The notes under the pieces were generated by a model. That model ran no database searches, was not told where the DNA came from, and saw nothing but the letters and a program-made list of their open reading frames with translations. The translations under genes and the position numbers were made by a program. From contig NZ_PJIZ01000047.1 of the NCBI RefSeq assembly GCF_021596505.1, positions 1 to 51,027 on the forward strand: a DNA stretch of 51,027 bases, given 5' to 3'. Positions 1 to 8,740 of the stretch are shown piece after piece (the stretch's first letter is position 1; every line of letters starts with the position of its first letter). The stretch is from Nostoc sp. CMAA1605. Its GTDB lineage: Bacteria > Cyanobacteriota > Cyanobacteriia > Cyanobacteriales > Nostocaceae.

Positions 1-395
1 TTCTTGCCGAGGTGGAGGGTTTGCAAATTGACCAGTTGACCAATTTCCTCTGGCAGACTGCTGAGTTGATTATTGTGGAGGTCAAGCCACCGCAAATTGA
101 TTAGTTGACCAATTTCCTCTGGCAGACTGGTTAAACGATTACCAGCAACCTCAAGTTCTTCAAGTTGAGTTAACAATCCAATTTCTGTAGGTAAATAGCT
201 CAGATTGTTGCCGATAGGAAAGGCGAGATAACCATATTCGTCATATTGGTGTTTGCCGAGAATTAGCTTTTTTAGTTGAATTAGCTTACCAATTTCCGGC
301 GGTAAAGTTGTCAAATTGTTACCAGATAAGTCGAGTTCAGTTACGCTATCTATAGCGGCTTGCTCAATTACCCGTAGCAATTCTTGCTCGTTCAT
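1..395 (-). CDS. Leucine-rich-repeat protein, N-terminal part (runs off window)
   Basis: The reading frame starts at the ATG at 395 (MNEQELLRVIEQAAIDS) and stays open to the window edge, so only about 131 residues are visible. After a short N-terminal helix come bacterial-type LRRs of about 23 residues with the pattern LxxLPxEIGxLxxLxxLxLxxNx: LTTLPPEIGKL, LSYLPTEIGLL, LTSLPEEIGQL and LSSLPEEIGQL. In cyanobacteria such repeats often precede a Roc-COR GTPase module, but that part lies outside the window. The role is probably protein-protein interaction in the cytoplasm, since no signal peptide is seen. No clear Shine-Dalgarno sequence precedes the ATG. The LRR assignment is secure; the full architecture is unknown. 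Confidence 0.85.
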   Translation of the reverse strand, partial: MNEQELLRVIEQAAIDSVTELDLSGNNLTTLPPEIGKLIQLKKLILGKHQYDEYGYLAFPIGNNLSYLPTEIGLLTQLEELEVAGNRLTSLPEEIGQLINLRWLDLHNNQLSSLPEEIGQLVNLQTLHLGK

Positions 396-514
396 AATGG
401 AAATCACTCAACTATTAGCCAAATAATATCAAGGTATTCTAAATTACGGCAATTAATACCAATTCGTAAGTTTGGGCTAAATTTGGGCTTAACTTTTGTG
501 TAAGTCCCGCTAAG

Positions 515-613
515 AGAGTGCTGAGTGCTGAGTGTTGAGTGCTGAGTGCTAAGTGCTGAGTGTTCAGTAATCAATTCTTGAATTTTGAATTTTGAATTTT
601 GAATTTTGAATTG
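515..613. repeat. Heptad tandem repeats (GTGCTGA and TTTTGAA types)
   Basis: From 515 to about 567 the sequence is a run of GTGCTGA/GTGTTGA/GTGCTAA heptads. From 577 to 613 it is a run of AATTTTG heptads. These are the short tandemly repeated repetitive (STRR) sequences typical of heterocystous cyanobacteria. They fill most of the gap between the LRR gene and the glycosylase gene. Confidence 0.85.
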
Positions 614-665
614 ATTTGAGTGGTGTTATTAGTAGCGCGGCGTTTAGCACTACTGAAGAACAGCT

Positions 666-1349
666 TTAAGTATTTTGCCGAATTTCATCGTATTTGGTGC
701 GTACAGCTTGTATATCCTGCCACATCAACCATTTAGGACTACCCTTTTCTTTAGAAGGGTTACGGAGTAAATAGGATGGGTGAAAAATCGGCATACATAA
801 ACGCCCTTCCCACTCTATCCACTGACCACGAATCTTAGTAATTCCCCGCTTATCACCGGTTATACCTTTAACTGCTGTTGCGCCTGTTAACAAAATAATT
901 TTTGGGTCAACTAGGCGAATTTGTTCTAATAAATAAGGTAGACAAGCTGCCATTTCGTCTGGTGTCGGCACTCGATTATTTGGTGGTCTACACTTATTGA
1001 TGTTGCCAATATACACATCATTTTCGGTATTTAAATCCACCGATGCCAGTATTTGTTCTAGCAACTGTCCTGAACGACCCACAAAGGGTAAACCTGTTTC
1101 GTCTTCGTTTTGTCCTGGTGCTTCACCAATAATCATAATTGGAGCTTTTAAGTTACCCCGCCCGACTACAGCATTGGTACGGGTGTTACCTAATTCACAG
1201 CGATGGCAATTATTGCAATGCTGTGCCAATTCAGTTATATTGGCGTAAGTTCCAGGTGGAACAGGGATTTTAGCATCTGTGGGAATCAGCTCTTTTTGGT
1301 TAAAACTAGGTGGTTCGCCAAAAAGGCTGAGTTGGATTTCGCTACTCAT
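666..1349 (-). CDS. Family 4 uracil-DNA glycosylase (4Fe-4S)
   Basis: A 227-residue protein that removes uracil from DNA at the start of base excision repair. The family motifs are visible: GEAPGQNED (substrate pocket, about residues 76-84), the GLPFVGRSG segment, NINKCRPPNNR, and the C-terminal HPSYLLRN motif that contacts DNA. Cysteines at CHRC near residue 48-51, in NKCRPP and in RLCMP are placed as expected for the four ligands of the Fe-S cluster of family 4/UDGa enzymes. The N-terminal 40 residues are a variable extension with a QLSLFG segment, which resembles a clamp-binding peptide (inference). Length is normal for the family. The gene stands alone on its strand, with repeats on both sides. 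Confidence 0.93.
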   Translation of the reverse strand: MSSEIQLSLFGEPPSFNQKELIPTDAKIPVPPGTYANITELAQHCNNCHRCELGNTRTNAVVGRGNLKAPIMIIGEAPGQNEDETGLPFVGRSGQLLEQILASVDLNTENDVYIGNINKCRPPNNRVPTPDEMAACLPYLLEQIRLVDPKIILLTGATAVKGITGDKRGITKIRGQWIEWEGRLCMPIFHPSYLLRNPSKEKGSPKWLMWQDIQAVRTKYDEIRQNT

Positions 1350-1486
1350 GAAAATCTGGTTGATGGAGTCAGCACCAGCAAATCTGTCTGAAGCTATAGC
1401 TATCTATAGCTGGTTAAAAATATTTTTCAGACGCAGGTGATTACTGAATACTGTTATTAACTAGACCATAATTGTACCAGTTTTGA

Positions 1487-1755
1487 CACTCCCCCGTTTA
1501 AAAAACGGGGGATTCTTGCTTCATCGGGAGATCCAAGATACCCAAAGGACGAATCCATACAGCAACATCCCAGATTACTTTACCCGCGCTAACGCGCCGC
1601 TACGCTAACCGCAAGCATACACCGGCTGCCCGACGGCGAAACAATATTTTGCCACCCATTACGAGACAGGTTCCTCCCTTGCGGCGAGACTCTGCCTGTG
1701 TTGTGGACAATTTCGATTGTATCATTTTTCGCGGACAAATAAATTTGTCCCATTC
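1487..1755 (-). mobile_element. IS200/IS605-like non-autonomous element (MITE/PATE-like)
   Basis: Two subterminal hairpins bracket about 260 bp without a credible gene. One is a 9-bp stem CCCCCGTTT / AAACGGGGG at 1491-1511. The other is GGACAAAT / ATTTGTCC at 1733-1750. Read on the minus strand, the element ends in 'AAGCAAGAATCCCCC', hairpin, 'AGTGTCA', which resembles the right end and omega-RNA region seen downstream of many cyanobacterial TnpB genes. A GC-rich repeat (GCGCTAACGCGCCGCTACGC) at 1587-1611 sits inside. No TnpA or TnpB reading frame remains, so it would have to be mobilised in trans. The family call is an inference from hairpin layout; exact ends are uncertain. Confidence 0.5.
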
Positions 1756-1877
1756 GCGGCAGTTGAGCGTAGTCGAAACTTATATCCCCCACTTAAAAGA
1801 CGCACAAGACACAAAACTTTTTTGGTTTTGTACCTTGTGCTTGGGGGCTTTACGCATCACGACTCGTAATTCTTTAG

Positions 1878-2035
1878 TGGGCATTGGGTATTGGGAATCG
1901 GGCATTGGGCATTGGGCATTGGGAATAGAAAACAGAAACATATGGCGCGTCATTCTGTTTTGAAAACCTACACCCCACACCCTTAAACCCTTAAACCCTT
2001 AAACCCTCACACCCTTACACCCCTAAACCCCTGGA
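1878..2035. repeat. GGGCATT-type and CCCTTAAA-type tandem repeats
   Basis: GGGCATT/GGGTATT/GGGAATC heptads occupy 1878-1925, and CCCTTAAA/CCCTAAA units occupy 1977-2035. The second run reaches into the 3' end of the TPR gene and supplies its stop codon (CTA in the + strand). The rest of the 1350-2022 gap holds the IS605-like element at 1487-1755 and nothing else I can name. Confidence 0.8.
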
Positions 2036-3119
2036 TTTGTCGTCCCTTGCTGGTATTGCATAGCTTTGGCATAATCACCCAAGGCATAGCAAGCGATTTT
2101 TAAACTGGCAAGTGCTTGTTCTTCTATGCGACGATCTTTTAAGGTTCTACCGAGTAATAAGCGGGCTTCATAGTATGTGATGGCGCGACCGTGGTCGCCT
2201 AAAGCTTCGCAAGCCACACCTAAGCTAGCAAGGGACTGTTCTTCGCTGCGCTGGTCTTTGAGGTGTCTAGCTAACTGTAGACGTTTTTCGTAATACTTAA
2301 TTGCTTTGGCGTAATCTCCTACTGCGTAACAAGCATTACCCAAATTTTTAAGTACCTGAGCTGCACTGCGGGGATTATTCAAGGAGATGGCGATTTTAAC
2401 GCATTTTTCGTAGTAGGCGATCGCTTTTGGGTAGTTGTCTAAAGCATACCAAGCATTACCTATATTCTTCAGGACTTGTTCTATCCCCAGTTATCCTGCA
2501 ATTCCTGAACAATTTCTAAGCTTTGTTCTTGATACTCGATGGCCTTAAGAAAGTTCCCTGAAGCTTTATAAACTAATCCCAAATTATTCAAAGCTGCAAC
2601 TTGACTGCGTTTGTCTTGTAGTTGCTTGGTTAATTTCAAACACTCTTCTAGAAATTCAACGGCTTTGCTGTAGTTGTTGAGATGACGATAAGCATTCCCT
2701 AAATGAGAAAGCACTTGCATTCGCACTGCTGGATCTGAGGTATTTTTTAAAGCTAGACATTGTTGGGAATAGGTAATTGCACTTTTATAATCGCCAGAAG
2801 TGTAAGTCACTAATGCCAATAACGATAAGACTTGCTCTTGTTGTGGGACATCGCCGGCTAGTTGAAACATTTCCAGAGATTGCCGGAAAAATTGGATAGC
2901 GGCGATGACATCTCCTGCTTTCTGCTGTTTGATTCCTTGTCTTAAAAGGGAAGATGCAGCCGATAATTGGTCGTCACTCTCTTGAGTCAGTAGCAGTTCT
3001 TCTGGTAATCCCTGGTCAAATTCATGGGTAATAGTGTTGCGTCTAACTTGTTTCATATATTTTGCAACTTCCACAGGGATCGTATTTTTACTGTTGTTAT
3101 GATGTTCACCTTGTGACAT
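2023..3119 (-). pseudogene. Tetratricopeptide-repeat protein split by a -1 frameshift
   Basis: The first part (2481-3119, 212 residues) starts MSQGEHHNN and carries TPR units such as HLGNAYRHLNNYSKAVEFLEE and NLGLVYKASGNFLKAIEY, then ends abruptly at DNWG-stop. The following DNA, in another frame, continues without interruption as IEQVLKNIGNAWYALDNYPKAIAYYEK and three more TPRs down to 2023. One extra base in the CCCC run at 2485-2488 (GGGG on the coding strand) would restore DNWGIEQVLKN and a protein of about 365 residues. It was probably a scaffold protein with 8-9 TPRs in the cytoplasm. The last residues (QQGTTNPGV) are read from a CCCTAAA-type repeat. A base-calling error in the G run is possible. 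Confidence 0.8.
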
Positions 3120-3476
3120 TGACCAATTCCTGCTAGCTGTGGTGATACTTATAGTGTTCCCAAAACCAAAATACTTATCTCATAGCATTTTGGATTTTAA
3201 ATTTGGGATTTCGGATGGTGAACTGCTTGACTAGTAAGCTTTTGGGAAATCTATTTGTCGCAGTTATTAGTCAAATTGGTATCACTTATTTGGAAATGGC
3301 TGAGTTATGGGGGAATTATTATGGAATTTTGACAAAAACTTGATGCGCGCAAAAAAGCTATGTGATGAGGCGAATTAGCTTATTTTGGTAACAGATTCTG
3401 TTGATTTAACGCAGTTGAATTTAATGTTGGCTGGTGAGCGATACAGCTAAAGTCACCAGCTGAAATTGATATAGTT
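3120..3476. other. Intergenic region, no feature seen
   Basis: This 357-bp stretch lies between the divergent-free ends of two leftward genes. It is AT-rich. I found no open frame of note, hairpin, or repeat family member in it. Confidence 0.6.
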
Positions 3477-3788
3477 TCATCTATTCATTGGTGTTTTTGT
3501 ATTCCAAATCTGTTCAAACTCGGCCTGAGTGATGCCAAATTCCTGTAAATCTTTACTGTCTAAGGGTTTATCACACAACATTCCGTAATTATCAGCCAAA
3601 TGGTCTTCATCATAAAATAGGACGTTGCCATTTTCATAAACTTCTATCTGTCTGGTAGCACACAAATCATTACCTACCAGGGTTAATTCTATGAAATAGG
3701 TACTAGTACCCCAAGTATCGAAATCGCCCCCTAGTGATTCGTCCCAGAACCACTTACAATACTTTTTCTGTGGAGCCATTGTAGGCAT
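3477..3788 (-). CDS. Hypothetical protein resembling DUF6881
   Basis: A small soluble protein of about 103 residues. It has an aromatic N-terminal strand (KYCKWFWDE), a segment TYFIELTLVGNDLCATRQIEVYENGNVLFY and a C-terminal helix FGITQAEFEQIW. The order 'large strand - charged turn - RxIEVYxxG - C-terminal helix' resembles the immunity-like DUF6881 fold; this is from memory of the family pattern and is tentative. I chose the ATG at 3788 over the GTG one codon upstream because AGGAG lies about 10 bases in front of it. No operon partner is seen. Confidence 0.6.
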   Translation of the reverse strand: MPTMAPQKKYCKWFWDESLGGDFDTWGTSTYFIELTLVGNDLCATRQIEVYENGNVLFYDEDHLADNYGMLCDKPLDSKDLQEFGITQAEFEQIWNTKTPMNR

Positions 3789-4016
3789 CACTTCTCTACT
3801 CCTATAAAAGACTACTCATAAGCTATTTTATAAGAATATACTTGGCACTGTGCTAGACAGTACCTTGAGATAAGGTTAAAAATTAACTCCCTATACTGAG
3901 ATTTTCTTGTTAACCCTAAAAACTAAATAATATTTTACTGACATTCAGTCTTTTCTGGAATCAGATATAACATCAAAAATATTAATTCAAAGTCATTGTT
4001 TGTTTTGATGTTTTCT

Positions 4017-4451
4017 CTATGAGCGTAGTTGCTTTCTGACTTCCATTAAAATTACCCCTAACATATTTCTACCACTCCCATCAACACCGCAACCCCAATA
4101 GTAGTCAATCGGCGAATTTTCTACTATTTCCTCATCACCTGTAGACAGCAGGATTTCTCTAATATCTGCATGGGTTGTAAATTTTTGCAGGACGGCTTTG
4201 TGCATCACATCATCTTTGACTCGCTCCCAATCAGAACGCAAAGGACGTTTTCTATCTCTTCCCATTTCTGCTGCGGCTTTCGGGGTTGGTGCTTGACGAA
4301 TTTGTTCTAGATGAAATGTCTCTAAAAATTTCTGGGCTTGAAAATAATGTTCACTTGTATACCAGTACAAATCATCTAACATAAACCCGTGAAGAGAGAA
4401 GTTAGAGAAACAGCCATATTCCTCACGGACAGTATAAAAATAGATTGTCAT
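4017..4451 (-). CDS. NADAR domain protein (YbiA/DUF1768-like N-glycosidase)
   Basis: A 144-residue protein covering a complete NADAR domain. Signature segments are present in order: GCFSNFS (about residues 13-19), SEHYFQAQKF (about 33-42, containing the conserved Glu), GRDRKRPLRSDWERVKDDVM (about 68-87) and the C-terminal YYWGCGVDGSGRNMLGVILMEVR. Members act as N-glycosidases: YbiA is implicated in removing reactive riboflavin-pathway intermediates, and other NADAR proteins remove ADP-ribose from guanine in DNA. Which substrate applies cannot be told from sequence. It stands alone and no DarT-like ADP-ribosyltransferase is present nearby. Confidence 0.9.
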   Translation of the reverse strand: MTIYFYTVREEYGCFSNFSLHGFMLDDLYWYTSEHYFQAQKFLETFHLEQIRQAPTPKAAAEMGRDRKRPLRSDWERVKDDVMHKAVLQKFTTHADIREILLSTGDEEIVENSPIDYYWGCGVDGSGRNMLGVILMEVRKQLRS

Positions 4452-4510
4452 CTGTTTTTGAGAAAATTAAAGAAATATTAACCCAAAGTTAGAAATCATC
4501 ACTACACAGC

Positions 4511-6414
4511 TCACTTTTTAGGCAAAACCGAAATAAGCTCTTGATCAGGTTGGGCATTTACGATTGTAGCTTTTTTCGTATGTAATGGCAGGAAAATGAC
4601 GAATTTACTACCTTGTTTGGATGTGGAATATACTTCTATTTTACCTTGATGTTTTTCAATGATTTGGTAACAAATACTTAAACCTAAGCCTGTCCCTTTG
4701 CCAACAGGTTTAGTTGTGAAAAAGGGATCGAATAATTTTTGATATTTTCTGGAGGAATACCTGAGCCGTTATCTTGAATTTCAACTTGAATATGACTATT
4801 TTTGAGGTTATTGGTAGAAATTACTATTTGTTTATTAATCTGTTCTGGACAATCTAAGACTGCATCCACCGCATTATTAATGATATTCATAAATACTTGG
4901 TTAAGTTGGGCTGGATAACACTGTAATAAAGGTAATTCACCATAATTTTTTATGACTTTAATATCTGATTTAAACCGATGATTGAGAATTAAGAGAGTAT
5001 TATCAATTCCTTCATGTATGTCTACTTCTTTCATATCAGCTTCATCGAGACGTGAAAAGTTACGCAAAGATAAGACAATTTCTCGAATACGTTGCGCGCC
5101 CATTTTCATCGAAGCTAGTATATCTAATAAGTCTTGGTGAATGAAATCGAGATCAATCTCTGCCATTGTTTCTGAGATAATCTGGTCTGGGTGAGGATAA
5201 GAGTCTTGATATAAGTCAACTAAGTGTAGTAAATCTTTAATATAATTATTTGCACATTCGACATTAGCATAAATAAAATTAACAGGATTATTGATTTCGT
5301 GGGCAATACCTGCAACCATTTGTCCAAGAGAGGACATTTTTTCGGTTTGAATTAATTGTCCTTGGGTTTCTTGCAATTCTTGTAATGTGATTCGTAACTC
5401 CTCAGTACGTTCTTCTACTCTTTTCTCTAAAGTTTGGTGAGCTTCTTGCAGTTCTTGAGTGCGTTCTTCTACTCTTTGTTCTAAAGTTTGGCGTGCAATT
5501 TCCAGTGCTTCAGTATAATCACCAACCCATTCTACTAATTGATTTAAAGAACTCGCGAGTGTTCCTACTTCATCATGTGTATGAATATTAGCTCTCAGTT
5601 CAAGGTTCGATTCTTGTGTAATCTTTCTAGCAATACTAGTTACTGTTTGTAACGGACGAGCAATTAATTTACTAGTTACTATGGCAATAATTGCAGCGAT
5701 CGCAGTAGACAATAACATACTAATGCTTATTAATTTTAATCTTAATTTCCTGGCATCTTTAAAATTAGTATTTGCTTGCTGCTGTTGCCTTTCTGCTTGA
5801 ACAATCATTTGGAGTAATTCATCTGATGTCTGTTCAAGTTTGACATTAATATTAATACTTTCTTGATGCTTGATAAATAGTAATAGCTTGTTTAAAGGTA
5901 AATCGTTAGAGTCTTGAGATGAAATCTCTTGCCATAATAATTGAATATTTTGATTATATAATGATGTGTTTTGCCTATATACTTTTAATATATTTTGGAA
6001 ATTTTGATAATTTAAGGCTAAATCATAGGGATGATTTTTGACAAAATTATCTATTTCATTTAACTGCTGATTGATATCTTGAATGTCCGAGATAAATCTA
6101 TTTTTTTCAAACTCTAACCACACAGAATCATCTAGTACAAGAATAAGCCTTTGGGGATGAATTCTGGCTCTATTTACATTATTTTCTAAGTTTTTTAAAA
6201 GATATTGTTGTTGATAAGCTAAATTAAGTTGTTTATAAGCAGATATTTCATAATAATAAGCAATTAATGAGCCACTGATCGTGCCAAGTAATGTAGTACC
6301 GATTACAAAGGTGTAACTATAGCCAATTTTTCTAGTAATGCTCCAGTTGTTTGTCAAACTAGTCAGACTAGTTAAAATATGGTTGAATAATGTAATGGAG
6401 CGACGTTTGATCAT
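4511..6414 (-). pseudogene. HAMP sensor histidine kinase, frameshifted in the ATPase domain
   Basis: The intact frame from 6414 encodes an N-terminal TM helix (about residues 28-50), an alpha-helical periplasmic region, a second TM (about 230-250), HAMP, a coiled coil with two EERTxELQ repeats, a HisKA-like box KMSSLGQMVAGIAHEINNPV, and the N box NQVFMNIINNAVDAV. After [11 protein letters not shown] the frame runs into a stop at 4684. The other frame continues as [20 protein letters not shown]...[15 protein letters not shown] to a stop at 4511. Adding one base to the T5 run at 4736-4740 (A5 on the coding strand) rejoins both parts into about 634 residues. The G boxes needed for ATP binding lie past the break. 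It follows the PhnD-like gene by 15 bp, so the two probably form a sensing operon. Confidence 0.85.
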
Positions 6415-6429
6415 GAATTTAGATGGACA

Positions 6430-7320
6430 TTATTTAATAAAGCTGTCTTGTCCGATTTTTTGATAAACTTCTCGAATTGTCTTATAATCAGCATCGTTTG
6501 CTATAACCATTTGGCTATCTACATACTTGCGATTGGCTTGAGCTTTGACCATACTTTGAATGAGTCGCTCTTGATTTTTTAGCATCTGCGATCGCAAGGT
6601 TTCAATTACGTTATTTGCTAATTGGTTACTAGCAACAAATACATCGCTTGGAAGTTCGGGACCCTTGAAAATAATCTTGAAATCTTTCTCAGACAAGCCT
6701 TCCGATTCTAAAACGTTTTTATATCGGTCAGATGATATAGTCCAAGCATCTACTTCACCTGCTTTCAAGGCTTTGCCTCCTTTATTATCTAGCATGACTG
6801 TTTTGTAGTCAGTTTTTGGATTTAATCCCGCATCTATCAATAAACCAGTAGGCGCGATATGTCCAGATGTTGAGCCAATTTTTCGCATAGCAATTGTTTT
6901 GCCTTTTAACTGAGCTAAAGTTTGAATATTGCTATTCGCACGCACTACAAAAATAGTATGGTAATCTTTACGTTTCACACCAATAATCGGAATTGCCTTA
7001 GCTCTAGAATGTAAAATTAGGTACTCTGATGGGCCGGAAAATGCAATATCTAAATTTCCTGATAACAATGCTGGTGCGGCGGCGGTAGGATTTTCCACAG
7101 GAAATAATTCAATTCTGATCTTTAATATATCCTCTAAAACTGTACTAAATTCTCCAAAATCTCTTTGCAGTTCATTAATTCCTGATACATCTGTAACTGC
7201 AAGTTTTAGATATTTTGGTAAATTTGATACTTGTGATGAACTATTATTACTAGTATTTTTAGTTGCTGTACATCCTGCAATAAATAGAAATGAATACCCA
7301 ATTAAAAAACGTCGTTTCAT
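6430..7320 (-). CDS. PhnD-like phosphate/phosphonate-type substrate-binding lipoprotein
   Basis: About 296 residues. The N-terminus is a lipoprotein signal: basic MKRR, hydrophobic LIGYSFLFIAG, then Cys in IAGC. The mature protein has the PhnD/SsuA/transferrin-type fold pattern: strand KLAVTDVS, LFPVENPTAAAPALLSGNLDIAFSGPSEYL (hinge and ligand loop), LAQLKGKTIAMRKIGSTSGH (phosphonate-binding-like Ser/Thr turn) and AGEVDAWTISSDRYK. No ABC permease or ATPase is nearby. Instead a HAMP histidine kinase follows after 15 bp, so this protein probably presents a ligand to that kinase and does not feed a transporter (inference). I prefer the ATG at 7320 over the GTG one codon upstream. Confidence 0.85.
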   Translation of the reverse strand: MKRRFLIGYSFLFIAGCTATKNTSNNSSSQVSNLPKYLKLAVTDVSGINELQRDFGEFSTVLEDILKIRIELFPVENPTAAAPALLSGNLDIAFSGPSEYLILHSRAKAIPIIGVKRKDYHTIFVVRANSNIQTLAQLKGKTIAMRKIGSTSGHIAPTGLLIDAGLNPKTDYKTVMLDNKGGKALKAGEVDAWTISSDRYKNVLESEGLSEKDFKIIFKGPELPSDVFVASNQLANNVIETLRSQMLKNQERLIQSMVKAQANRKYVDSQMVIANDADYKTIREVYQKIGQDSFIK

Positions 7321-7323
7321 CAC

Positions 7324-7854
7324 TGTGATTCTATAAAGATATAATATATTTTGGCTATATAAACTAAATAGTAATTCTGTAACGCATTAAAAACTTCTGT
7401 GAGATTACTGAAAATAGTTTAGGTATTTATTAGTAATTTAGGTTAAGAGAAGATTATCTAAAAGGTTAGATAATCTTCTACTTTGTTGAATTGACCATTG
7501 ATAAATTATGGGGGATATAAAACTACAATAATCCTTAATAATTTTTCCTATAACTTGCTACTTTTCTGATAAATATCGCTCAATCTTGTGATATTTACCT
7601 TACTGATTTTGTCAAGAAGTTGGGAAGTTAACTTCTGAATTATTCTTATTAACCAAGTATTAGCGTAGAAAATTGTATCTTATATAACTAGTTGTGTACT
7701 GGAGCTATGTCTACGAAAGGCTATTTCTACGCTCATACTCCACTACAGTGATAATTTGATCAATTTTTACGAAAATTTTCCTCAGAATATAGTCCTGTCA
7801 TCTTGAGAGTGGGGGTAAAATAGACGTTATTTTCGTAGCTTCAAGATTACAACT
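7324..7854. other. Long intergenic region between divergent genes
   Basis: This 530-bp gap separates the leftward PhnD-like gene from the rightward DUF561 gene, so it should hold both promoters. It contains one striking hairpin (7448-7479, listed separately). Otherwise it is AT-rich with no credible reading frame; I could not assign -35/-10 boxes with confidence. Confidence 0.6.
7448..7479. other. Perfect 14-bp hairpin, 4-nt loop
   Basis: AGAAGATTATCTAA (7448-7461) and its exact complement TTAGATAATCTTCT (7466-7479) flank the loop AAGG. No T run follows on either strand. It is therefore not a standard intrinsic terminator. It could be an operator, an mRNA-stability element or a small mobile palindrome. 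Confidence 0.7.
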
Positions 7855-8604
7855 ATGGCAATGCCTTCTACACTACAAAGTGCATTTACTAACCGCCGTG
7901 TCCTGAAAGTGATTAGCGGTTTACACAACTTTGACGCTGATCGTGTCGCAGCCGTTGTGAAAGCAGCTGAACTTGGTGGTGCAACTTTCGTAGATATTGC
8001 TGCTGATCCTGTTTTAGTAAAGTTAGCCAAAAAATTGATTAACTTACCTGTTTGTGTTTCCGCAGTAGAACCAGAAAAATTCGTCGTCGCCGTCGCTGCG
8101 GGTGCAGATTTAATTGAAATCGGGAATTTTGATAGTTTTTACGCTCAAGGACGCAGATTTGAAGCCGAGGAAGTCTTAGCTTTAACACATCAAACCCGCG
8201 CTTTATTACCAGAAATCACCCTATCTGTAACTGTTCCCCATATTCTGGAACTGGATCAACAAGTACAACTAGCTGAAGAATTAGTCAAAGCTGGTGCAGA
8301 TATCATCCAAACTGAAGGCGGTACCAGCAGCCAGCCCTCTCACGCTGGAAGCTTGGGATTAATTGAAAAAGCTGCACCCACCTTAGCCGCAGCCTATGAA
8401 ATTTCTCGTGCTGTTTCAGTACCAGTATTGTGTGCTTCTGGTATTTCTAACGTTACTGCACCGCTAGCCATATCAGCTGGTGCGGCTGGTGTTGGTGTTG
8501 GTTCTGCAATTAACCAACTCAACAGCGAAGTGGCGATGATTGCTGCTGTACGCGGTTTAGTTGAAGCTTTAGCGAATACGAGAGTGCTGAGTATTGAGTG
8601 CTGA
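7855..8604 (+). CDS. DUF561 / Ycf23-like TIM-barrel protein
   Basis: A 249-residue soluble protein with an alternating beta/alpha TIM-barrel pattern: VLKVISGLHNFD, ATFVDIAADP, LPVCVSAVEP, GADLIEIGNFDSFY, ITLSVTVPHIL, GADIIQTEGGTSS, VPVLCASGIS and GAAGVGVGSAINQL. The GADIIQTEGG and GAAGVGVGSA motifs suit a phosphate-binding barrel. The family is conserved in cyanobacteria and algal plastids (ycf23). Its exact reaction is not established. The last residues (RVLSIEC) and the TGA stop are encoded by a GTGCTGA-type tandem repeat, so the original C-terminus may have been altered by repeat expansion. Confidence 0.88.
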   Translation: MAMPSTLQSAFTNRRVLKVISGLHNFDADRVAAVVKAAELGGATFVDIAADPVLVKLAKKLINLPVCVSAVEPEKFVVAVAAGADLIEIGNFDSFYAQGRRFEAEEVLALTHQTRALLPEITLSVTVPHILELDQQVQLAEELVKAGADIIQTEGGTSSQPSHAGSLGLIEKAAPTLAAAYEISRAVSVPVLCASGISNVTAPLAISAGAAGVGVGSAINQLNSEVAMIAAVRGLVEALANTRVLSIEC

Positions 8605-8730
8605 GTATTGAGTGCTGAGTGCTGAGTGCGTAGTGAAGTGCTGAGTCAGGAGTGGTGAGTAGTGAAATTCTCCACTCCCCAACCCCCAACCCCCATGCCC
8701 CATGCCCCATGCCCCATGCCCCATGCCCGA
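8581..8730. repeat. GTGCTGA heptads followed by CCCCATG heptads
   Basis: Heptads of GTGCTGA/GTATTGA run from about 8585 to 8660 and overlap the last codons of the DUF561 gene. At 8690-8727 there are five or more CCCCATG units in a row. Together they fill the gap to the convergent aminotransferase gene. Confidence 0.85.
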
Positions 8731-8740
8731 TCCCCAGTCC

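Noticed and set aside
1589..1792. 67-residue minus strand frame in the IS605-like element
   Set aside because: No TnpA or TnpB motifs; it is more likely non-coding element sequence.
2481..2490. Programmed ribosomal frameshift in the TPR gene
   Set aside because: The site is a short GGGG without a slippery heptamer or stimulatory stem that I can see; a deletion or error is simpler.
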